A stretch of 64,000 nucleotides of DNA, from the NCBI GenBank assembly GCA_947179155.2, contig OX359275.1, positions 36,638,808 through 36,702,807 of the forward strand, read 5' to 3'. Source of the DNA: Hedera helix. Taxonomy: Eukaryota; Streptophyta; Magnoliopsida; Apiales; Araliaceae. The translations under genes and the position numbers were made by a program. The notes under the pieces were generated by a model. The model saw nothing but the letters and a program-made list of their open reading frames with translations. It searched no databases and had not been told where the DNA came from. Below, piece by piece: positions 23,510 through 36,059 of the stretch (the first letter of the stretch is position 1; each line of letters begins with the position of its first letter).

Positions 23510-26500
23510 CTAAACATCCTCTCTGTCTACGGAAAAATCAGGCTCATCCGGTTTAAACAACTTGGGCATCTTTAGGCTAGAAGAAGAACGACTAACCACC
23601 GGAACCTTCTGAGCAGCCCCTCTTCTTGTATTGGCAGCAAACTTTGAAGCCAAAATTGTGGCTCCAAGATGCTGAGCATTACTTGGGCTCTCCACCAAAG
23701 ACTGATAGCTATTTCCATCATCATAGTCTCCACCAGCTAGCTCATCACCATTGTAACCTACTTGGTCAAAGCTTGGCTCATAGTAATAATTCTCTTGTAG
23801 AGCCAACTCCTTTGCCAATTTTTTCCTTTTGTACCTTCGCCATGCAGCTTGCTGGTAACAAGCACCCCATGTCCTCCATTGATGAGAATAGTACCTGAAT
23901 GCATGTTGCAGCTTCTTGCTGTGAAGATGCCTAAACTGATTCGAAACAAACTTGAGGTCTTCAGCTCGAAGGGCAAAAGCTTCGACTTCTGTAAGTGTTC
24001 GAACAGTCCGAGTTGAAGAAGGCAGAGTTAAACTTGAGTTGGGCAATAAGGCCCATGTCAGTAATTCCTCCCCACAGAAGTCACCAGGTCTAAGGGTGAT
24101 AGAGTTGAAGAACCCCGACCTTCCTCCGTTGGTTGTGGAGCTCTCCAGTTGTCCCCTGATAATGAACAGCATCTCATTTACTGGATCACCTTCTTGAACT
24201 GTATAAGTGTCTTGTGTACTCAAGGACGAGACAAGTCTTTCGCATATGGCATCAAGAAGCTGGACATCCATTTGTGAGAAGAAAGGGACCTGTAAAATGT
24301 CAAAAATTTATGAAACTATGATGTGTTTGAATCAGCATGCAAACTACAGCACCTTCCATCTAACTGATTCACACAACTGCTAATTGTTAGATCATATTAT
24401 GATTAACAAATGAAACATGAAAAACTCAGAAGCTCTAAAAATAAAAGGAAACTAACATAGATAAATTGCAAGACCAATCTTATTTGTCTTATTGAAAATA
24501 TAGCACATCTATAAGATCTTTACACAAAGAATAGTGTCAAAAAACAATGATGATACAAAACACAAAAGGGCTCTCCCCTTTTATGATAAAAGAAATCATT
24601 TGGATTTAAGGTATTCCCATCAGTTAACCAAACATTGCCCATCAAATTTATTTTCATTCATTGATGATAAATTTTATCTGTAATTTAATTTCACTCAAAC
24701 ATCTACTAATATTATGCATTACACATTCTCTTTCCTCTTTTGATAAGGAGGTAGTTACATATAACAAAGGATTTGTTCCAGACCCCAGAACCAAGAAGTT
24801 TCCATGGAAACATATTGACTTAAAGAGGGGTTTTCCTATGCAACATATATAATAAGTGAACTTAATGAATATATATAGGAAAAACCAACTGGAATTTGCT
24901 GGTATGTAATTGAAACCAAAAGGTTAAGCACGAAGCACGGTATTATGTTTGAATAAAAAAAATTATTCCATACCAATTTTGCAAAATTACTACCTCAACA
25001 GATCCATGTCTACAACTAAGAGCATATCAATAAGGCAACAACAATAAAATATAGCAGAAGTACATACACGGCGGACAAGATTGAGACATAGATGCCGTTG
25101 AATTTCACGACGAAGGTCCAACGGCAAGGATTTTAAAATGGATTCTTCATGGACTCCTCTTGTAGCAACCCATTTATACTGAACAAACCGACGAACACGT
25201 TCTTGCAATTCCAGAGGTAATTGGCGGTGCCTCATCCACTCCTCAGTATCTCTTCTCTTGATCCTCCATTCTTCAAGCCTTATACTCATTGATTGCAAAT
25301 ATGTCTTTATACCAAATCAAAAAGGTTAGATAAAGTGAAATTATTGATTTAAATTTCATATAAGCAAGTAAAAATTTTGTAACACACATGTTTTTGAAAG
25401 AAATATTTTGGTCGACAAAATTATCCCATTACCTGCATGTTGCCTATTAACTGCGAGAATAGAATCAAACCCCCAATGCATATGAGAATACAAAATGTAG
25501 TTTCACCAATATAAGTGCTAGTCTGCAAATTCTGTCCATACGAACTGCAAAATGAAGGATACAAATTATAACTATTACATCAATGATATCAAAATAAAAA
25601 CATACCAAATTATCAATAGAAAATTAGTTACAAGGTAGCAGTAAGCAATCAATAAGGAACAACTGTATCCGCTATAATATTAGACTATCACACTATAATA
25701 GAAATTTTACTGCATCCACAGGCAATCTTTTTGTATTAGTAACGACTCTAGGTATCATGAGGAGATTGATAACGACATTCTGAAATCAAAAATTAAAAAG
25801 CAAGAAACTCCACGTCGTCATAAATATAACCTTTTGCATTGGCAGCCTTTCCAAGTCTTGTCAATGAATTGAAACTCGAAATAGGAAATGCATTATCCCA
25901 TAATCTTGTTTTATGCCCAAGATTGTAGAGAAGTCAAACACTATACACTATTTCAGAAAATAAAAACTTCCCAAAATGACCCCCTCCCCCCATTTTTTTT
26001 CATCAGCTCCTTGCAAATGTACTTCCACTGACTTACTATATACTTGTAGATTCAAGTTGGGGCCCTAATATGATTACATAGTCTTATATGGAATATACAT
26101 GCATAAAAGCATCTCAACAACAGCATATACACCTGTTTTAACTAAAATCTAGACTACCACATAACGGTAGCTGTACACTAATGCCTGCATAGTAAGACTT
26201 ATGATCTTATAAAGTTACTAAAAACAAAACAAATAAAAAGAAAAAGAATAAATGTTTGGAAAGAACAGAGAAAAAGACATTTCACCTTAAATTTCTCAAA
26301 CCCCACCAAAGGCTATACAAATACTTCTCATACATCTTTGACGTAGCGACTTCACTAGTAAAGGCATCCGCAAACATTCCGAATTTAAATGTTGAATCTT
26401 CATTAGTAGCATCACAAGTAGAAAGCACTTTAGTAAAATTCAGCCAATAGGTCCGTTCAAGTTGTCCTAAACTGTTACAATCCAGAAAATTAAAAGTGCA

Positions 26501-28326
26501 GGGTGGAACTGAACGTGCCTCTGCCTGACACTCATCTCTCCAGCAGGAATGCTGCCGCCCTATAGATAATAGATACCAGGCAGCTCCTAGTACCTGCACC
26601 ATCAGTAGAAGAATAGAAATTTTGTTTTTGTAAGTGTATTAATGTCACATGTTTGTAACAATGACAAGTTGAAAATCAGCTAGTATAAAATGCTATAGTA
26701 GCATTAGAAATATGGTTGAATGGATCATTACATGACTGGCTAACATGTAGAGAAGAAGATTGTAAGCAGCTCCAGCCCAAGCAGTTTTAGCAACAACACC
26801 TGTTGTTTTAATTATACGCTGATTTAAAGGAAACATGACAAACAGTCTTGGAACATATTGAATGAGAACAATGAGAGCAAGAGTGTTGTGAGCGTGATCA
26901 GCTCTGTTGTTTTTCATTGCTGGAATTACATACCAAATGAGAATCTGCAAAGAAAAAAAGAAAAAAAAATAGAAATTCAATTGAAGATCTAAAAGAAGAA
27001 AACAACTTCAAATTTGTATAAATTTTTTGATGAATTTCTCGTAAAAACCTTGAATCAAATATATGTTGGTGAAAAAAATAATCAGAATCAGGTTCACAAC
27101 CAATTCCACTAGTCATGTGTCGCAAAATTCAAATTGTTCTTTAATTTCAAATGAAAAGGAATATTGTATATTTTCAGGTAAATGCTCTCATTTTTTTTTT
27201 TTTTTTATATATAGCAATAAGAAATACAGTAATTGGCATAAAATGGTGTAATTAAATTTGTTATCATCCACTGTCAAAAGGTGGTTCTGCTTCACCAAAG
27301 GCCTAGAAACTATGCAATACCTAAACATAGATCCTACTACGATAATATCAGCAATTATAGCAGCAACCAAACTTCAAATAGAGTTGTAGTTGCTATTGTT
27401 GCCTTACATATTAGCACTCTGTTTGGAGTATGGAAAGAGCAACGGAAAGGGAAAATAAAAAGATTGAAAATAAGATAAAACTGCTTTATGTACACATATC
27501 CAACTCTATTCACATTTATACTGAGATTATCATAATCAGATTATTAGTAATATAGCACAGATTTTAATATAGAAGGTATTCTTATGAGTTCAGAAAATTA
27601 ACTAAATTTCTTCACAATTGATATGCTGATAACCTTTCTCTCACAAGTTCAACTTGTGGATTAGATAATTTGATTAATGCTTATTCATACAAGTAGCACC
27701 AATCATTATAATAATCGTAAGACATAACCATCTTATTCTAAGGCATAAACTACAATATGGTATATATAAAAGAAGTGCACCAAATACACAAAAATTAAAA
27801 TACTCCATCTAATCAAATAAAGATCGCAAGAGAACTTTAATCAAAATTTATTAGGTCGACTCGCCTGAGGTAATGGAAGGGTAGCAGCAACATCAATTAC
27901 AAAATCAGTCTTCAAGTATCGGATAGCAATTTGACGCGAGTCCATGACGAGCTCACCCCTCCCAAAAACCCTAGAGCTCGGGGCAACGAATGCGGTGCGG
28001 AACTTCATCAAAACCTGCAAGAGGTAGAAGAGATCGGCGAGAGAGCGGAAATAGGTGATGGTGACGGCGGCGGGGACGTCGTTGCTCATGCAGGCGGGGC
28101 CACCGACGTAAGGGAGGAGGAAGTAGAGAGGGTCTATGAAGAGAGAGAGGAGACAGGTGATGAGGAAAATGTGGTTCCATCGCGCGACGATGGGGCTGCT
28201 CGGGTCGAGAATCTTGTAGAGCCACGGAACAGCTTTCACTAGTGCTGGCTCCGAATTGATGACGGGATTGGCTTGTCGCCGGAGTTGGCGGAGATGGGAG
28301 GCCGGCGTCGAGAATATTCTATTCAT
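23510..28326 (-). CDS. Cyclic nucleotide-gated ion channel, plant CNGC group III type
   Basis: Six exons on the minus strand: 28326-27865, 26944-26732, 26593-26286, 25544-25433, 25304-25068, 24289-23510; 703 residues, the family's normal size. Plant CNGCs are plasma-membrane cation channels, often Ca2+-conducting, acting in signalling. Visible parts: S1 from WNHIFLITCLL, the VFGRGELVMD and FVIDVAATLPLPQ blocks, a cysteine-containing extracellular loop, a plant-type filter SSYGQN at 328-333, a C-linker with RRDTEEWMRHRQLP, a cyclic nucleotide-binding domain (about 445-560) with the phosphate-binding cassette RPGDFCGEEL near 511, and an IQ calmodulin site QAAWRRYKRKKL at 591-602. The wording is closest to the CNGC14-18 group. 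Intron 1 begins with GC (CAG|GCGAGT), not GT; without that splice the frame stops within five codons. A 4-codon upstream frame overlaps the start. Confidence 0.93.
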
Positions 28327-28333
28327 CTTCCAT
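28319..28333 (-). promoter_or_regulatory. Minimal uORF overlapping the CNGC start codon
   Basis: ATG GAA GAT GAA TAG starts 7 bases before the main ATG and overlaps it in another frame. Scanning ribosomes that start at the first ATG would end just past the channel start, so it may lower or condition translation. This assumes transcription begins upstream of 28333. Confidence 0.5.
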
Positions 28334-28669
28334 TGCGGAATCCCGATGGACTTTTCGGAATCCCGGCGAAAGAAAGGAGAGAATGAAAAGAAGAAAAAAG
28401 GGGGGAAATTAAATCACAAGGGCATTGGATTTTTTATGGGATTAAGATGAAACGTATAATTCAAGGGGGTAAGCCAGAAGATCGAGAATGGGCTAGGGTT
28501 ACAGAGAGAGAGAGGAAGAGGAATGTTTTGGTGAAGGGGATCGTTATTTCACCGTTGCAAATTTCGCGGGAAACGGGAGAGGATGCCTGAAAATCGGTGC
28601 CTGTAATTTGGTGTCAAAAATGGGATAATAAATGGGGTGCTATTATTACTTTATTACGTTATTTTGATT
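28327..28669. promoter_or_regulatory. CNGC promoter and leader region
   Basis: About 340 bp between the channel start codon and the copia LTR. It holds a purine-rich block on the plus strand (about 28366-28410), which becomes a CT-rich leader in the channel transcript, and a GA run (28503-28518). The retroelement therefore forms the distal promoter. Confidence 0.45.
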
Positions 28670-28908
28670 ATTGTTATGAATTCATGCACATGCATTTGTG
28701 AATATTCAATGTACATCTTAAATACATGTATTTTTTCATTCATGTATGTATATTTATTTTTAGTTCATTTTCCCTCTATATTTGTAAGCCTATAAATAGA
28801 GGCATCTTATTTGATGTATGACACACTTGTGAATGAAATGAAATAGTTCTCTTATTCTCTCTAGCATTTTCTCTCTTGATTGATTTCCTAGATAATATTT
28901 CATAAGAC
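28670..28908 (+). repeat. Copia 5' LTR with TATA box and primer-site-like end
   Basis: A TATA box (TATAAATAGA, 28791-28800) is followed about 110 bp later by 'gttatcagcacga' (about 28909-28921), the sequence that follows the 5' LTR in many plant copia elements. The left edge is approximate: a TG near 28670 is the best candidate. The usual CA end appears mutated (cataaga). Confidence 0.6.
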
Positions 28909-28989
28909 GTTATCAGCACGAATTGCTCTTCACTTTTATCTTGAAGCAGATAATCATATTTGGTTTGTTGATAAGAAGTAGAAGTGACA

Positions 28990-30048
28990 ATGACAAATCT
29001 TGCCAAACTTGAGTTTGTGGCACTTGATATTACGGGTAAGAATTATTTGTCATGGGTCCTTGATGCCGAAATTCATTTGGATGCCATGGGTCTTGGAGAC
29101 ACCATTATAGATGATAATGAAACAACTAATCAAAACAAGACAAAGATCATGATTTTCTTACGCCATCATCTCCATGAGGAATTGAAGATAGAGTATCTCA
29201 CAATCAAAGATCCTCTTATTCTTTGGCAAAATTTGAAAGAAAGATATGATCATCAGAAGACAGTTATCTTCCCAAAAACTCGTTATGATTGGATGCATTT
29301 ACGATTGCAAGATTTTAAATCAGTAAGTGAATATAATTCAGCAATGTTCAATATCAGTTCTAAGTTGAAATTATGTGGAGAGAACATCACAGATGAAGAT
29401 ATGTTAGAAAAAATATTCTCCACTTTTCATGCCTCAAATGTGCTACTGCAACAACAATATAGAGAACGAGGTTTTAAAAAATACTCTGAATTGATTTCAT
29501 GCCTACTCGTGGCCGAACAAAACAATGAGCTTTTAATGAAAAATCATGAATCACGACCGACTGGTTCAGCCCCATTCCCCGAAGTGAATGCTACGAGATA
29601 TAATCATAATCGTGGTCGTGGTCGTGGTAGAGGTCGTGGACGTGGCCGTGGGCGAGGATGGTTTACTTACCGCAACTATGATAGTTGTAATTCATCAAAT
29701 TCTAACAAACCTTCACAGAATGATGAGAAACAAGAAAAGGGGAAGAATATACATAGTGGAGATACCAAGAAGGTTAAAAATATCTGTTATCGGCGTGGAA
29801 TGAAAGGACATTGGTCTCGTACCTGTAGTACGGCCAAACATCTTGTTGATTTATATCAGTCCTCATTGAAAGGAAAAGGAAAGGAGAAGAACATAGAAAT
29901 AAATTTTTCTCATCCACATCTAGATGATAATAATATATATTTTGACCATTTGGATATGATGAACCTTGATGGGGATATGACGACGCACCTCGACGTTGCA
30001 GATTTTTTTGAGCAAACTGATGAGAAAATTGATATTGCTTCTAAATGA
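28990..30048 (+). CDS. Copia gag polyprotein
   Basis: Intact frame of 352 residues from the first ATG. The N-terminal part has the LDITGKNYLSWVLDAEIHL block of copia gag, followed by a long capsid-type region (UBN2-like). Residues about 200-225 form an RGRGRG-rich basic stretch (likely RNA-binding). The zinc knuckle near 270 reads CYRRGMKGHWSRTC, where the second cysteine of the CX2CX4HX4C pattern is arginine, so it probably cannot bind zinc normally. Gag forms the virus-like particle in which the element is reverse transcribed. It is the only part of this element still uninterrupted over its full length. Confidence 0.88.
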   Translation: MTNLAKLEFVALDITGKNYLSWVLDAEIHLDAMGLGDTIIDDNETTNQNKTKIMIFLRHHLHEELKIEYLTIKDPLILWQNLKERYDHQKTVIFPKTRYDWMHLRLQDFKSVSEYNSAMFNISSKLKLCGENITDEDMLEKIFSTFHASNVLLQQQYRERGFKKYSELISCLLVAEQNNELLMKNHESRPTGSAPFPEVNATRYNHNRGRGRGRGRGRGRGRGWFTYRNYDSCNSSNSNKPSQNDEKQEKGKNIHSGDTKKVKNICYRRGMKGHWSRTCSTAKHLVDLYQSSLKGKGKEKNIEINFSHPHLDDNNIYFDHLDMMNLDGDMTTHLDVADFFEQTDEKIDIASK

Positions 30049-30221
30049 TAATAATTAGTTTAAAATGATATCCTATTAAGTGTGTTTCTTTTATATTCTG
30101 ATGTATTTTGTTTTCTTCCTTTCATGTTGGCTTATTTAATGTAATGGATTTTATTTTCATAATTAAAAATTATGTCTTATTATGAACTCATTATTTATTT
30201 ATTTGTTTTCATGAAGAAAAT
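30049..30221 (+). other. AT-rich gap between copia gag and pol
   Basis: About 170 bases of T-rich sequence with stops in all plus-strand frames separate the gag stop from the first protease codons near 30222. It could be a natural gag-pol spacer, an intron-like segment (it ends ...catgaag) or a later insertion. Confidence 0.4.
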
Positions 30222-31712
30222 ATGGATTTGCGTCATGTTATAAAAAGACCTAATATCAATGGTAGAGATATATGCTTAGCAGATAGTGCAACAACACATA
30301 CCATTCTCAGGCATAAACAATAATTTTCAAATCTAAGAATGGTGAAAGCAAAGGTGAATACAATATCAGGTTCGACAGACTTGATTAAAGGCTCTGGAAG
30401 AGCTAATATAATGCTTCCTAGCGGAACAAAATTTATTATTGATAATGTTTTGTTCTCTACTAAATCAAGAAGAAATCTGCTAAGTTTTAAAGATATACGA
30501 CTTAACGGGTACCATATTGAGACTGCCAATGATAATGGTATATAATATCTTTACATTATATCAAATGATTCTAATGGAAAACAAATATTGAAAAAATTAC
30601 CCGTTTTATCTTCAGGGTTGTACTATACAAGTATTAGTACAATTGAAATCAATGCAATAATGAACCAGAAGTTCAATGAACCAAATAATTTTATTATTTG
30701 GTATGACCGATTTGGTCATTCAGGATCTATAATGATGCGAAGAATTATTAAGAATTCACTTGGTCATCCATTAAAGAACCAGAAGATTTTTCAATTTAAG
30801 GAATTCTCATGTGCTGCTTGTTCTCAAGGCAAATTGGTTTTTAGACCCTCACCAACTAAAGTTGAGATTGAATCTCCAAAATTTCTAGAACGTATACAAG
30901 GAGATATTTGTGGGCCTATTCACCCACCATATGGACCATTTAGATATTTTATGGTTTTTGTAGATGCATCTACAAAATGGTCACATGTGTGCTTATTATC
31001 AACTCGCAACCTGGCATGTGCGAGATTACTTGTTCAACTTATTAGATTACGAGCACAATTTTCAGATCATATAATCAAGACTATTCGTCTTGACAATGCT
31101 GGTGAATTCACATCCCAAGCTTTTAATGATTATTGCATGTCACTTGGGATACATATTGAACATCCTGTTGCTCATCTTCATACTCAGAATGGTCTTGCTG
31201 AATCATTTATTAAACGCCTCCAATTAATTGCAAGACCATTGCTCATGAGAACAAAACTTCCTGTCTCTGTTCGGGGGCATGCTATCTTACATGCAGCAGC
31301 ACTTATACGCATTAGGCCAACATCATATCACAAATTCTCCTTATTACAATTGATTTTTGGTCATGAACCAAATATTTCCCATCTAAGAATATTTGGTTGT
31401 GCGGTATATGTTCCAATTTATCCGCCACAACGAACAAAGATGGGTCCTCAAAGGAGGCTGGGAATATATATTGGGTTTGAGTCCCCATCGATAATTAAAT
31501 ATCTTGAACCTTTAACAGGTGATTCATTTACAGCACGATTTGCCGACTGTCATTTTGATGAAACTATGTTTCCGGCATTAGGGGGAGAAATTAAACAGCT
31601 GGATAAAGATATCACATGGAATGCATTGTCATTAATGAATTTTGATCCTCGTACCAAACAATGTGAACAAGAAATTCAAAAGATACTTCATTTGGAAGAC
31701 ATAGCAAATTAA
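30222..31712 (+). pseudogene. Copia protease and integrase remnant
   Basis: The protease active-site block (ADSATTH, about 30278) is followed within about ten codons by a stop. The pre-integrase and integrase region is open from 30588 to 31712. The expected HHCC zinc site starts WYDRFGH where the family has WHDR, so one histidine is lost; the CAAC pair remains. Catalytic residues of the integrase core are seen as GDICGP, RLDNAGEF and AESFIKRL. A stop (taa at 31710) ends the frame in the integrase C-terminal linker. Confidence 0.85.
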
Positions 31713-33720
31713 TTACCGAATGCATTCACTGACTCAAAAGGAGTAATCAAATCTCATATACTAGCTGTAAATGCTCCAGCACGGATTGAAGTCCCAGTAA
31801 GACAATCCGCAAAATTTATAGCAAATGAGTCTCAGATACGCCAGAAGCGTGGAAGACCAATCGGTTCAAAAGATAAAAATCCTCGAAAAAGAAAAGGAGT
31901 AAATAATCAAGTTAGCATTATTGAGGAGAAAAATATTAATGAGGATATAGACATAACTAATTATGAAACCCCAGAAGAGGTTCAGGTACCTGAAAATAAT
32001 AAAAATGAGGAGATCTCGATAAGTTATGTTTCTACAAAGAAAAGGTGGAATCGAAATGAAATAGTTGTCGATAATATTTTTTTCATATAATATATCGGTT
32101 GATATCGTTAATGAAAATGAGGATCTTGAGCCTAAATCCGTTGAAGAATGTAAACACAGAAATGATTGGCCAAAATGGAAAGAAGCAATCTAAACAGAAT
32201 TAAATTCACTTGCAAAACGTGAAGTTTTTGGACCTGTAGTCCAAACACCTGAAGGAGTAAAGCCAGTTGGATACAAATGGGTATTTGTGCGAAAACGAAA
32301 TGAGAAAAATGAAATTGTAAGATATAAGGCACGACTAGTGGCACAAGGGTTTTCACAAAGACCTGACATTGATTACGATGAAACATATTCTCCTGTGATA
32401 GATGCGATTACATTTTGGTATCTTATTAGTCTGGCAACTCATGAAAAACTAGATATGTGTCTAATGGATGTTGTTACAGCCTATTTATATGGGTTAATTG
32501 ATAATGATATTTATATGAAAATCCCTGAAGGATTTAAAATGCCTGAAGCATCTAAAATGCCTGAAGCATCTAATTTAAATTTCCGGGAAGTTTACTCAAT
32601 CAAGTTGCAAAGGTCCCTATATGGGTTAAAGCAATCAGGACGCATGTGGTATAATCGTCTTAGTGAATATTTACTGAAAGAAGAGTATAATAATAATCCT
32701 ATATGCCTATGTGTTTTTATAAAGAAGTCAGAATCCGGTTTTGTTATTATTGCTGTGTATGTTGATGATTTAAATATTATTGGAACTCATGAAAAGATAC
32801 CAAAGACAATGAATTATTTAAAGAAAGAATTTGAGATGAAAGATTTGGGAAAAACAAAATTTTGTCTCGGCCTGCAGATCGATCATTTACCAAATGGAAT
32901 TCTCATTCATCAATCAACTTACACAGAAAAGGTTCTTAAAAGATTTTATATGGATAAAGCACATCCATTGAGTAACCCAATGATTGTTCGATCACTTGAT
33001 GTGAAAAAAGACCCTTTCAAACCTCGTAAGGATAACGAAGAATTACTTGGTCCTGAAGTACCATACCTCAGTGCAATTGGTGCAATAATGTATCTTGCTA
33101 ATAATACACGACCTGATATAGCATTCTTTGTGAACTTGCTAGCAAGATATAGTTCTTCTCCTACCCGGAGACATTGGAATGGAGTTAAACATATTTTTTG
33201 TTACATGCGAGGAACTATGGATATGGGCTTATTTTATTCAAATAAAGTTAATCATGAATTAGTTGGATATGCTGATGCAGGATATTTATCTGATCTACAT
33301 AAAGGTCGATCTCAAACAAGTTATCTTTTTACATGTGGTAATACTGCTATATCATGGAGATCTACAAAGCAAACATTAGTTGCTACTTCGTCTAATCATG
33401 CTGAAATACTTGCAATCCATGAAGCAAGTCGAGAATGTGTGCGGTTGAGATCAATGACTCAATATATTCGTGAAACATGTGTTTTATCCTCCAGCAGAGG
33501 AACTCCAACCATTGTGTATGAAGACAATGCTGCATGTATAGCTCAATTAAAAGGAGGATACAACAAAGGAGATAGAACCAAACACATCTCACCGAAATTC
33601 TTTTTCACACATGACCTTGATAAATGTGGTGATATTGATGTTCAACAAATTCGCTCAAAAGATAATCTAGCAGATTTGTTCACTAAAGCATTACCAACTA
33701 CAACATTTGAAGGATTGTGA
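31713..33720 (+). pseudogene. Copia reverse transcriptase / RNase H remnant
   Basis: After the 31710 stop the linker (with KRGRPIGSKDK) continues in frame but meets further stops near 32088 and 32190. An open stretch from 32287 to 33720 encodes most of reverse transcriptase, with the YVDD catalytic motif near 32757, and RNase H up to DLFTKALPT. The YADAGY segment and DRTKHIS are typical for copia RNase H. An imperfect duplication adds a second MPEASK unit near 32540-32570. The enzyme could not be made as one protein. Confidence 0.85.
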
Positions 33721-35251
33721 CGCAATATTGGAATGCGACAGCTTAAGGACTTAAGGTGATACATTCATGAGGGGGAGTTAATACGTATAACCTAATTCTT
33801 ATGCCACTTCAACTAAACTACTAACAATTTTCTGAGATTGAAATTGTGATTAGGTTAGTCTTTTTCTTTTTATGAAGATATTGACCAGTTTAAAGATCTT
33901 TAATTCTAAATAAATTTAGACAATTGTGTGATAGAATTTATTACTCTCTTGTTTCAAAATTAAATATATATATATATTTTTAATTCATTTCAAAATCAGA
34001 GATATATTTATAGTTTAATATTATAAAATGATATAATATTTTTAATTTATTATTATTATTTTACTATTATTTTTAATATAAAACTACTTTAATTAATTTC
34101 ATAATTAATACTAAAGTTATATATAAAAATATAAAATTACTTTTAAAAGTTATCGTTTTGTATATGCTATAAACCCAATTCCTTTGCTCGTTACTCCAAA
34201 AACCACTTCTTGAAGTTGGTACTGCACCCAAATTGGTGCCTCATCGTTTTAACAAGGAAGAAACATATATATATTTTATTTATTTTAAAATTAAAAATAT
34301 ATTTATAAATTAATATTTTTAATACTTTTTTATCTATTCACATTTATCCATATTATTAGTTAAAATTATAGTAACAGTGACAAGATAATTAGCAATCAAT
34401 TAAAAATAAAAGTACTAACAAGTTAAAAATTACTTAATATTATTGTATAGCTTACAATGATAAATATATTTTTAATTTTAGAACAATATTTTTTAAAACA
34501 AAAAAAATATTAAATAATATTTGTAAAATTTTAAATTATACCTTCTAAGTAGCCTTCCGTCATTTGTCGACCAAACAATCATCTTCCATCATCAATATTG
34601 AATTTTTGATACACTGCTATGTTATGATATGATTTAAATCCCAAGGTAGACGCCTTTTCCTTGTAATAATAAAAATAAATGCATTATAAAATAGAAACCG
34701 TAAGATGACTGTCTATATTCTTTTCCGACCAAGAAAATAACCAGAAGAAAAAACAAAAACATTTCTTAGGCCAAGGAGGGTCTTTTTGACATTCATGATT
34801 AAATTTAATAAAAATAAAAATAGTTCATTTTATTTTAATTGAACAACTATATATATATTTTAAGTAGCGATTTTCTTGAATATTTGAAATTTATCGATTT
34901 TCTTTACAGGGCACTTGACATTGAAACTATTTGAAATTGTTATAAATTCTCACAATTATTATTATTAACAGAATTAAAATTTTATATACGTTTCAGTTCA
35001 TCTCGCATACTTCCGTATATATCATTAGATTGGGATATTAAAATCTGACTTTGAAATCCTCAATATATACAGTTGTTCATCACACTTCACATGCACTCAT
35101 ATTAATCCTTATAGGTGATATGATAGTCGCGGGAGATCTGCATGCATGCATGCAAGAAATATTCAAAGTATATATTCTTTATTGCCATCAATAATCAGTT
35201 TATCGTTTTATTTTTCAGCTGATTTTTTGCACTACTTCAATTTTTTAGATT

Positions 35252-35254
<3 letters not shown>

Positions 35255-35289
<35 letters not shown>
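35255..35289. repeat. (TA)n microsatellite
   Basis: About 17 uninterrupted TA units. Confidence 0.9.
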
Positions 35290-35291
<2 letters not shown>

Positions 35292-35502
35292 TGCATGAGA
35301 TATTTATTTCCTTTGGATCAGATCAGTACACATTGGCCACTGCAGCTTAATGCCATCTTACTCACGAAGTTTAACGTGTGCCACTTTCAATCTAATCCTA
35401 GTAAGGAGTTATGAATCATGACTAAAGTTAGTTAAGGTGGAGTAATGCGTTAAAATGGGACCCTATGAACTATTTATCAACTGTCTTAATATTGTTTTTT
35501 TA

Positions 35503-35664
35503 ATTGTCTGTTTGTTTGTTATCCTTTGAAATAAAATCATTTAAGTTGGTAAGTTTTCTACCGAGCTCCATAATGGAGTATTATTTTTTGTCAGTGTTAT
35601 TGTCTGTTTGTTTGTTATCCTTTGAAATAAAATCATTTAAGTTGGTAATTTTTCTATTGAGCTT
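35503..35664. repeat. Direct duplication, ~64 bp at 96-bp spacing
   Basis: The phrase attgtctgtttgtttgttat and the following 44 bases (through 'catttaagttggtaa') occur at 35503 and again at 35599 with almost no differences. It looks like a recent tandem duplication. A short frame spans both copies but has no other support. Confidence 0.85.
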
Positions 35665-36059
35665 CAAGTATCATACATACAATCCTTTGACAACTAGTTA
35701 TACTACTAAAATGGAACTTCTTGCCATACCTAAACCGACCCAGCTAAAGACACGGCGGCATCATCTAAATTAAGTTGGTTTCAAATTGAGGAGAAATCTG
35801 TGTGTATGTTTTGCTTGTAGGAATTAGGATGCGATCGAGAAAAAGGATTCCGGGTTATCAAAGAATTTCATGATATAATTTTTAATGTGGTATGAGTCAA
35901 TTATCTACTTTGGTATGAATAAAAACGGTGAGATTGTTATTTCATTTTGTCAAGAATTTTGATTTTTGGAAAAATATCATTATCATTCAATAAAATGGGT
36001 ATAAGTTTTTTCACGGTTTGAATTTGAATTGTGACAATTGTCTATCATTAACAAATTAT

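Larger units (their letters stand above)
28670..33800 (+). mobile_element. Ty1/copia retrotransposon, decayed, 3' LTR missing
   Basis: Order is 5' LTR, primer-site-like sequence, gag, protease, integrase, reverse transcriptase, RNase H, which is the copia order. A polypurine tract (GAGGGGGAGT, about 33769-33778) follows RNase H, but no copy of the 5' LTR is seen after it, so the right end is lost. Pol is split by several stops, and two zinc-binding positions are changed. The element lies head-to-head with the CNGC gene. Confidence 0.9.
33801..36059. other. Gene-free AT-rich region
   Basis: Mostly AT-rich, with two similar stretches (about 33960-34070 and 34262-34330) containing 'atatatttataaattaatatt'-like strings. 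A TA microsatellite and a 96-bp duplication are listed separately. No gene was recognised. Confidence 0.5.

Noticed and set aside
29588..29803. 71-codon plus-strand frame
   Set aside because: It is a shifted reading of the CG-rich RGRG part of copia gag.
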